Assembly: GCF_023897065.1 (NCBI RefSeq)
Contig: NZ_JAMHIV010000047.1
Coordinates: 1 to 55,970, forward strand
Length of the DNA stretch: 55,970 nucleotides
DNA from: Crossiella sp. SN42
Lineage (GTDB): Bacteria; Actinomycetota; Actinomycetes; Mycobacteriales; Pseudonocardiaceae
Reading direction: 5' to 3'
Shown: positions 50,786 through 55,970 of the stretch, one piece after another
Position numbering within the stretch: the stretch's first letter is position 1
Layout of the letters: every line of letters begins with the position of its first letter
Translations under genes and position numbers: made by a program
Notes under the pieces: model-generated
Seen by the model: the letters and a program-made list of their open reading frames with translations, nothing else
What the model was told of the DNA's origin: nothing
Databases searched by the model: none

Positions 50786-51556
50786 ATGAGGTTCGAAATT
50801 CTCGGCCGACTGCGGGTGGCAAGTCAGGCCGGGCCTCAGTTCCTGACCGCACCCAAACGGGAGGTGGTACTCGCCACCTTGCTCCTCCGCGCGAACCAGG
50901 TGGTCTCGGTGGAGAAGTTGGTCACCGAGGTGTGGGGGCAGGTGCCGCCGCGCACGGCCACCGCCGCGCTGCACGTGCACGTCTCCCAGCTGCGGAAGTA
51001 CCTGGCCGAGTCCTGCGGGCTGGACAACCGCATCCTCACCTGCTCCCCCGGCTACCTCATCCGGGTCGGTCCGGGCGAGCTCGACCTGGACGTCTTCCAG
51101 GCCGAGGTGGCGCGCGGCCGGGAGCTGGTGCGCGGCGGCAGGCACGAGGAGGCGGTGGCGGTGTTCCACACCGCGCTCGCGATGCTCCGCGAACCCGCGC
51201 TGAACGAGATCAACGGCGGCAGCATCATCACCTCCTTCCTGTCCTGGCTGGAGGAGGTGCGGCTGGAGTGCCTGGAGCTGCTCGTCGAGTCCAAGCTGGC
51301 GCTGGGCTGGCACCGGGAACTGGTCAGCCACCTGCACAGCCTGGTGCGGGAGGACCCGCTGCACGAGGGTTTCTGCCGGCTGCTGATGCTGACCCTGTAC
51401 CGGTGCGACCGGCGGGCCGAGGCGTTGCAGGTCTACCAGAACGCGCGCGCGGTGCTGCGCCGCGAGCTGGGGCTGGAGCCGTGCCGGGCGCTGAGCGACC
51501 TGCACCGCGCGATCCTCACCGCCGACGAACGGGTGTCCAGCTTCTGCACGGGCTGA
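50786..51556 (+). CDS. SARP-family pathway activator
   Basis: ATG 50786 has GAAAGGGA just upstream; the longer open frame is not supported. The 256-residue protein has the SARP plan: an OmpR-like winged helix at residues 1-95 (MRFEILGRLRV, KREVVLATLLLRANQVVSVE, TAALHVHVSQLRKYL, SPGYLIRV), then the bacterial transcriptional activator domain (LDLDVFQAEVARGREL, WHRELVSHLHSLVREDPLHE, RAEALQVYQNARAVLRRELG). Small SARPs like this switch on antibiotic clusters by binding heptamer repeats near -35. It faces the PKS operon and is the obvious activator of it. Confidence 0.92.
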   Translation: MRFEILGRLRVASQAGPQFLTAPKREVVLATLLLRANQVVSVEKLVTEVWGQVPPRTATAALHVHVSQLRKYLAESCGLDNRILTCSPGYLIRVGPGELDLDVFQAEVARGRELVRGGRHEEAVAVFHTALAMLREPALNEINGGSIITSFLSWLEEVRLECLELLVESKLALGWHRELVSHLHSLVREDPLHEGFCRLLMLTLYRCDRRAEALQVYQNARAVLRRELGLEPCRALSDLHRAILTADERVSSFCTG

Positions 51557-51577
51557 TCCGCTGAGCGGAACCGTGGT

Positions 51578-51625
51578 GCGCGGCTCCGGCCGGCCGGGGC
51601 AGGACCCGGTCGGCCGGAGCCGCGC
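51578..51625. terminator. Bidirectional terminator between SARP and PKS operon
   Basis: A perfect 15-bp stem (51578-51592 with 51611-51625) and an 18-nt loop lie between the convergent stops at 51556 and 51631. Confidence 0.85.
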
Positions 51626-51630
51626 GGCGC

Positions 51631-52107
51631 TCAGCCCTGGCGGCTCAGCCGCAGGTTGGCCCGGAACCGCTTGCGCGGGATCTCACCGCGCAGCTCGCGG
51701 GTGCCGACCAGGCCCATCAGCGAGCCGCGGGTGCCCACCGCGTACAGCGACTGCCAGCGCCCCTCCAGGATGGCCTGCACGTCGATCCAGCCGCTGGTGC
51801 GCACCTCGCCGCCATCGGGGAAGGTGATCGTCTCCTGGTAGTAGGCCATCAGGTGCCCGTCGCTGCTGCGCTCCAGCACCTTCCAGCCCGCGCCGGCGAT
51901 GGTGCACACCGCGGTGCCCTCGGCGTCGGTGACCACGCTGTCGTAGGTGTTGTGGTCGCCGAGGCCGGGGCCGGGCGGGTTGACCGCGTGGTAGCGCAGG
52001 TCGACGTCCTCGGTGAGGTCCAGCAGCACCAGGGACTCGGTCTCGGCCGGGGTGATCACGGTGGACACTGCGCCGGCGAAGCCGGGCACGGGGTCGGCGA
52101 TCGACAT
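51631..52107 (-). CDS. Allene-oxide-cyclase/dirigent-like beta-barrel protein, candidate polyketide cyclase
   Basis: ATG 52107 follows AGAGGAGAGG. The 158-residue product is strand-rich and resembles the AOC-like/dirigent barrel fold. TYDSVVTDAEGTAVCTIAG and LMAYYQETITFPDGGEVRTSG give the central strands, and LYAVGTRGSLMGLVGTRELRGE aligns with the family's gGTG.y...rGe ending. There is no signal peptide. It is the last gene of the PKS operon, 47 nt after the P450. Small barrels of this sort steer cyclisation of linear polyketides in some pathways (AbyU and PyrI4 are examples of barrel cyclases, not necessarily homologous). I infer a cyclisation role, untested. Confidence 0.6.
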   Translation of the reverse strand: MSIADPVPGFAGAVSTVITPAETESLVLLDLTEDVDLRYHAVNPPGPGLGDHNTYDSVVTDAEGTAVCTIAGAGWKVLERSSDGHLMAYYQETITFPDGGEVRTSGWIDVQAILEGRWQSLYAVGTRGSLMGLVGTRELRGEIPRKRFRANLRLSRQG

Positions 52108-52154
52108 CGTGTTCCTCTCCTCTGTTGTCAACGTTGTGCGCTCGTCCCGGCGGG

Positions 52155-53339
52155 TCACCACTGGACGGGCAGCGCTTCCAGGCTGCGGATCTGCGTGCCG
52201 GGCACCCAGGGCAGCGCCGAGGGGTCGCCCGCGATCCGCAGGTCCGGGAATCGGGTCAGCAGCGCCGAAAGCGCTTCCTGCATCTCCATCCGGGCCAGCG
52301 CGGCGCCGGTGCAGAAGTGGGTGCCGTGCCCGAAGGACAGGTGCGGGTTGTGTGTGCGGGTGATGTCCAGGACCTCCGGGTTGTCGAAGACCGCGGGGTC
52401 GCGGTTGGCGGCGGCGAAGCCGGGCAGGATGGCGTCCCCGGCGCGGATGGTGGTGTCGTGCAGGCTCACGTCCTCGGTGGCGTAGCGGGCGAAGCCGGCG
52501 TGCGCGATCAGCGGCACGAACCGCAGCAGCTCCTCCACCGCGGCGGGCATCAACTCGGGACGCTCGCGCAGCAGCCGCAGCTGCTCCGGTGACTGCAGCA
52601 GCAGGAAGGTGGCCGAGCCCAGCTGCGAGCCCGGGGTCTCGTAGCCGCCGATGAGCAGCAGGTAGATCAGGCCGACCAGTTCCTCCTCGGTGTAGCTGCC
52701 CGCCCGGTCGGCGGCCTGCAGCATCGCGGTGACCAGGTCGTTGCCCGCCTCCTGGCCGCGACGGGAGCGCACCAGCCCGGCGAGGTAGTCGTTGAGCTGA
52801 CCCAGCAGCACCGGCACCTCCTCCGGCGAGTCGGCGCGGTGGAAGAAGGCCTGGATCCACCGGTGGAAGCTGATCCGGTCCTCATACGGCACGCCGAGCA
52901 GCTCGCAGATCACCTTGCCCGCGTACGGCACGGTGAACTCGCCGATCAGGTCGGCGGGCCCGCCGCCCGCGGCCATCTCATCCAGCAGCTCCTCGGCGAA
53001 GCCGCGGGCGATCGGCCGCATCCGGGCGATGTTGCGGCTGCTGAACGGCGCGGCCACCAGCTTGCGCAGCCGGGCGTGCTCGGCGCCGTCCAGGTTGACG
53101 AAGCTGGAGCCCAGCGGGATCGGCGCGACCCTGGCCTCGTCGTGACCTTCCGGCACGACCCGGCTGAACCGCGGATCGCTCAGCGCCGCGCGGATGTCCT
53201 CGTGCCGGGTCAGCAGCCAGGCGTCCTCGCCGTAGGGCGGGGTCATCCTGGCCACCGGGCAGCGCTCGCGCAGCTCGGCGTAGCGCGGGTCGACGGTCAG
53301 CCCCTCGAACGGGGTGAACTGGAAGTTCTGGGTGGTCAT
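52155..53339 (-). CDS. Cytochrome P450, polyketide tailoring
   Basis: The 394-residue P450 has the haem loop LSFGHGTHFCTGAALARME (Cys near 342), the ExxR motif EELLR, PERF-like text and the I-helix segment LLIGGYETPGSQ (about 235). In the I helix the usual acid-Thr-Thr/Ser reads Glu-Thr-Pro. The conserved Thr is kept, but the helix kink may be altered. The whole resembles bacterial CYP105/107-type macrolide hydroxylases. It starts 18 nt after the PKS stop and shares its operon. It presumably oxidises the released or cyclised polyketide, with ferredoxin partners encoded elsewhere. Confidence 0.93.
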   Translation of the reverse strand: MTTQNFQFTPFEGLTVDPRYAELRERCPVARMTPPYGEDAWLLTRHEDIRAALSDPRFSRVVPEGHDEARVAPIPLGSSFVNLDGAEHARLRKLVAAPFSSRNIARMRPIARGFAEELLDEMAAGGGPADLIGEFTVPYAGKVICELLGVPYEDRISFHRWIQAFFHRADSPEEVPVLLGQLNDYLAGLVRSRRGQEAGNDLVTAMLQAADRAGSYTEEELVGLIYLLLIGGYETPGSQLGSATFLLLQSPEQLRLLRERPELMPAAVEELLRFVPLIAHAGFARYATEDVSLHDTTIRAGDAILPGFAAANRDPAVFDNPEVLDITRTHNPHLSFGHGTHFCTGAALARMEMQEALSALLTRFPDLRIAGDPSALPWVPGTQIRSLEALPVQW

Positions 53340-53357
53340 GGTGCGGTCCTTCCGGGC

Positions 53358-55970
53358 TCAGGCGCCGAGCTGGTTGTCGATGAAATCGAAGAGTTCGTCG
53401 TCGGAGGCGGTGTCCACGACCGCCGGTGACGTCTCGTCCTGGGGGTGCGGCCCGAGCAGCCGCCTGCGCGCCTGTTCCCGCTGCGCGGCGGTGAGGCCCT
53501 CGGCGGCCAGCGCCGTTTCCAGCGCGGCCAGCGCCTGCTCCAGCGCCGCGCCGGGATCGGCCGCAGGCACCAGCCGGGCGTGCAGGTGCGCGGCCAGCGC
53601 GGCCGGGGTCGGGTGGTCGAAGACCAGGGTGACCGGCAGGGCCAGCCCGGTCTCCGCGGCCAGCGCGTTGCGCAGTTCCACCGCGGTGAGCGAGTCGAAA
53701 CCGAGCTTGCCCAGTTCCTGCTCCACCTCGACCTCCCGGCCTGCCGGGTAGGCCAGCGCCGCGGCGATCCGGCGGCACACCAGCGCGAGCACCTCGGCCC
53801 GCTGCTCCGCCGCGGGCAGCCCGGCCAGCCGGTCCAGCCGGTTCTGCGCACTCGCCACGGCCGCCGGTTGCGTCGGCCGGGGTGCCAGCGACCGGAGGAT
53901 CGGCGGCACCACGTCGAGCTGCCGCAGCGCGAACCTGGCCGGGACCAGCTCGGCCCGGTCCGTGCCCACCGCCCGGTCCAGTGCCTGCTGGATGTCCACA
54001 GTGGACAACAGTTCGATGCCGCGGGCGGCGAGCCGGGTCCGGTCGGCCTCGGCCAGTCCCGCGCCCATGCCGCCCTCGCCCCACAGCCCCCAGGCCAGCG
54101 CGACCCCCTGGCGTCCCTGGGACCGGCGCAACCGCACCAGTTCGGTCAGCGCGCCGTTGGCGGCGGCGTAGTTGACCTGGCCCGCGCCACCGAGGACCGC
54201 GGCCAGGGAGGAGAACAGCACGAACAGCTCCGCCTCGGGGGCCAGCTCGTGCAGGTGCCAGGCGGCGGCGACCTTGGGCGCGAACACCGCGGCCACCCGC
54301 TCCGGGGTCTGATCGGCCAGCAGGGCGTCCGCCAGCACCCCGGCGGTGTGGATCACGCCCCGCACCGCCACCCCGTCCAGGGCCGCGGCCAGCTCGGCGC
54401 GCACCGCCACGTCACAGGCCTTGACCAGCACCGAGGCCCCGGCCTCGGTCAGCTCGGCGACCAGCTCGGCGGCTCCGGGCGCGGCCGGCCCCCGCCGCCC
54501 GAGCAGCACCAGCTCCCGCACGCCCCAGGCGTGCACGGCGTGCCGCGCGGCCACCCGGCCCATCCCGCCGGTGCCGCCGGTGATCACCAGCGCACCGCCC
54601 GGCCAGACCACCTCGGGCAGTTCCTCGGGCAACCGCACCAGCCGCGGGGCCTGCACGACCCCGCCGCGCACGCGAGTGTCCACTTCGGACCCGAGCGCGG
54701 CGGCCAGGCCCGGGGAGCCGTCCCACTCCAGCACCGCGAACCGCCCGGGGTGCTCCAGCAGCGCCGAGCGGACCACCGCGCGGGCCACCTCCGCGCCGCC
54801 GGTGGCCAGCACGGTGAGCGTGGCCCCGTCCCAGCGCGGTTCAGCGGTCCAGCGGCGCAGCACCGCCAGCAGCTCGTTCACCGCGGTTTCCAGGCTGTCG
54901 CCGGGGGTCCACGGCAGCAGCACGGGTTCGCCGGTCCAGTTCAGGGCGTCCAGGTCCAGGTGTTCGGCCACCGGGATCCCGTCCGCGCGCAGCCTGGCCA
55001 CGACATCCTCCGCAGCGCCGAGCACCGACACCAGGGTCGGTGCCACCGCAGGGACCGGCGCCCAGTCGACCGCGTGCAGCAGCCCCGGCACCCGTCGCTC
55101 CCCGTCGCCACGCCGCCGCATCCGGCGGGTGGTCAGGGTGCCCACCCGCAGCACCAGGTTCCCGGCCGGATCGGTGGCGGTGATCGCGACCGAGTCCGCC
55201 CCGGTCCGGGACAGCCGCACCCGCACCGCGCGGGCCCCGGCCGCGCCGAGAGTGACGCCGTGCCAGGCGAAGGGCAGCAACAGGTCCCCTGCCACCAGGT
55301 CCACGGTCAGCGGGTGCAGGGCCGCGTCCAGCAGGGCCGGGTGCAGCGCGTGCGGCCCGATCTCAGCGCCCGGCGGCAGTTCCACCTCGGCGAGCAGATC
55401 GCCGCCAGAGCGCCACATCGCGCGCAGGCCGCGGAAGGTCTCACCGTAGCCGTAACCCAGTCCGGCCAGCCGGTCGTACAGTCCGGACACGTCCACCGGT
55501 TCCGCGTCGGCCGGCCAGTCCGGGGACGGCGCCACGGCGCCTGCCGGGCGCAGCACACCGGTGGCGTGCGCAGTCCAGGGCTGCTCGGGGGCGGAGCGGG
55601 CGTACAGCGTGCAGCGCCGCCGCCCGGACTCGTCCGGCTCGTGCACCACGAACTGCGTCTCCACCGCGCCGGTGCCCGGGATGACCAGCGGGCTGCGCAG
55701 CACCAGCTCCTCGACCTGGGCGCAGTCCAGCTGCCGGCCCGCGTGCAGCGCCAGCTCCAGGATCGCCGCGCCGGGCAGGATGGCCTCGCCGTCGATGACG
55801 TGCTGTGCCAGCCAGTCCGCGCTGCCCCGGTGCAGCCGGGCGGAGAGCACCAGCCCGGAACCATCGGCCAGCAGCACCGGGTCACCGGCGAGCGGGTGCA
55901 CGGTCGCCGGGGCGGCCTCCAGCCAGAAGCGTTCACGCTGGAAGGGGTAGGTGGGCAGGTGGATCGGTGC
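53358..55970 (-). CDS. Modular type I polyketide synthase, C-terminal DH-KR-ACP-docking part (runs off the window)
   Basis: The frame enters from the right edge with the post-AT linker LPTYPFQRERFWLE, so KS and AT lie outside. The DH domain (from HPLAGDP) has the active site HVIDGEAILP and the second acid in HPALLDAALHPL, so it looks active. There is no enoylreductase. The KR has the cofactor loop ITGGTGGMG, VLADALLADQ in place of the B-type LDD motif (last Asp kept), and catalytic Ser and Tyr in LFSSLAAV and VNYAAANGAL, so active and probably B-type. The ACP has GFDSLTAVELRN. The tail (EQALAALETALAAEGLT and on) is a C-terminal docking domain, and no thioesterase follows. The module should make an alpha,beta-unsaturated unit and pass it to another subunit. 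Confidence 0.95.
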   Translation of the reverse strand, partial: APIHLPTYPFQRERFWLEAAPATVHPLAGDPVLLADGSGLVLSARLHRGSADWLAQHVIDGEAILPGAAILELALHAGRQLDCAQVEELVLRSPLVIPGTGAVETQFVVHEPDESGRRRCTLYARSAPEQPWTAHATGVLRPAGAVAPSPDWPADAEPVDVSGLYDRLAGLGYGYGETFRGLRAMWRSGGDLLAEVELPPGAEIGPHALHPALLDAALHPLTVDLVAGDLLLPFAWHGVTLGAAGARAVRVRLSRTGADSVAITATDPAGNLVLRVGTLTTRRMRRRGDGERRVPGLLHAVDWAPVPAVAPTLVSVLGAAEDVVARLRADGIPVAEHLDLDALNWTGEPVLLPWTPGDSLETAVNELLAVLRRWTAEPRWDGATLTVLATGGAEVARAVVRSALLEHPGRFAVLEWDGSPGLAAALGSEVDTRVRGGVVQAPRLVRLPEELPEVVWPGGALVITGGTGGMGRVAARHAVHAWGVRELVLLGRRGPAAPGAAELVAELTEAGASVLVKACDVAVRAELAAALDGVAVRGVIHTAGVLADALLADQTPERVAAVFAPKVAAAWHLHELAPEAELFVLFSSLAAVLGGAGQVNYAAANGALTELVRLRRSQGRQGVALAWGLWGEGGMGAGLAEADRTRLAARGIELLSTVDIQQALDRAVGTDRAELVPARFALRQLDVVPPILRSLAPRPTQPAAVASAQNRLDRLAGLPAAEQRAEVLALVCRRIAAALAYPAGREVEVEQELGKLGFDSLTAVELRNALAAETGLALPVTLVFDHPTPAALAAHLHARLVPAADPGAALEQALAALETALAAEGLTAAQREQARRRLLGPHPQDETSPAVVDTASDDELFDFIDNQLGA
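53994..54006. repeat. GTCCACAGTGGAC palindrome in the PKS gene
   Basis: Third perfect copy of the 13-bp palindrome, here extended to 15 bp by flanking T and A. It encodes Ser-Thr-Val-Asp with rare codon ACT on the minus strand. Confidence 0.6.

Noticed and set aside
1-55970. CRISPR arrays, tRNA or rRNA genes, insertion sequences and attachment sites
   Set aside because: I looked for regular spaced repeats, cloverleaf-like segments, transposase motifs and terminal inverted repeats and saw none I could support.

Overview
This window looks like the chromosome of a high-GC filamentous actinomycete, most likely a member of the Pseudonocardiaceae. That placement is an inference from gene content, not a database result. 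The supporting genes are rbpA, a polyprenol-phosphate mannose synthase, EspC/YbaB-type type VII secretion partners, a SARP regulator beside a modular polyketide synthase, many secreted glycosidases with Tat or Sec signals, GTG starts and strong G/C at third codon positions. I see no rRNA, tRNA, CRISPR array or intact insertion sequence.

Layout. 1-9.6 kb: an EmrB/QacA-type exporter; a giant secreted LGFP/TPR protein of unknown function; a four-gene YbaB, EspC-like, helical protein, membrane-associated protein operon resembling a type VII secretion substrate locus; a short-chain dehydrogenase and a PaaI-like thioesterase. 9.7-25.9 kb: housekeeping and stress genes, namely an FAD oxidase fused to a propeller, an NmrA reductase, a trypsin-like protease, a frameshifted DUF1648-type membrane gene with its GntR regulator, a PAS-GGDEF-EAL protein, GDPD, an Rpf-like transglycosylase, an MBL hydrolase, a UMF1 transporter, thymidine kinase, rbpA with a SigR-like promoter, ppm1, an arylamine N-acetyltransferase and a small secreted protein.

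26.0-33.1 kb: a lysine catabolic locus. kdd, an amidohydrolase, kamD, kamE and kal are chained by 4-bp stop/start overlaps. kamA diverges from kdd across a 79-bp spacer. The genes cover lysine to beta-lysine, 3,5-diaminohexanoate, 5-amino-3-oxohexanoate, and the final 3-aminobutyryl-CoA deamination. The Kce cleavage step is absent from the window. 33.1-36.6 kb: a patch of gene decay, with a RidA N-terminal fragment, a VOC protein without its first half, a broken GntR/FCD regulator still next to a perfect palindromic operator, and a GH27 alpha-galactosidase that has lost its catalytic barrel.

36.7-49.6 kb: a secreted polysaccharide-degrading island (SGNH esterase, two GH78 rhamnosidases, GH29 fucosidase, cutinase/PET-hydrolase-like enzyme with a ricin-type lectin, GH2 enzyme). 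LacI-type palindromes lie before three of its transcription units. The likely targets are rhamnose-, fucose- and galactose-bearing plant cell wall polymers. 49.6-50.8 kb holds no convincing gene.

50.8-56 kb: the edge of a polyketide gene cluster. It has a SARP activator facing an operon of PKS (final DH-KR-ACP plus docking tail, no thioesterase), a cytochrome P450 and an allene-oxide-cyclase-like barrel protein. The cluster continues beyond the right edge. All assignments come from reading translated motifs; no similarity search was run.
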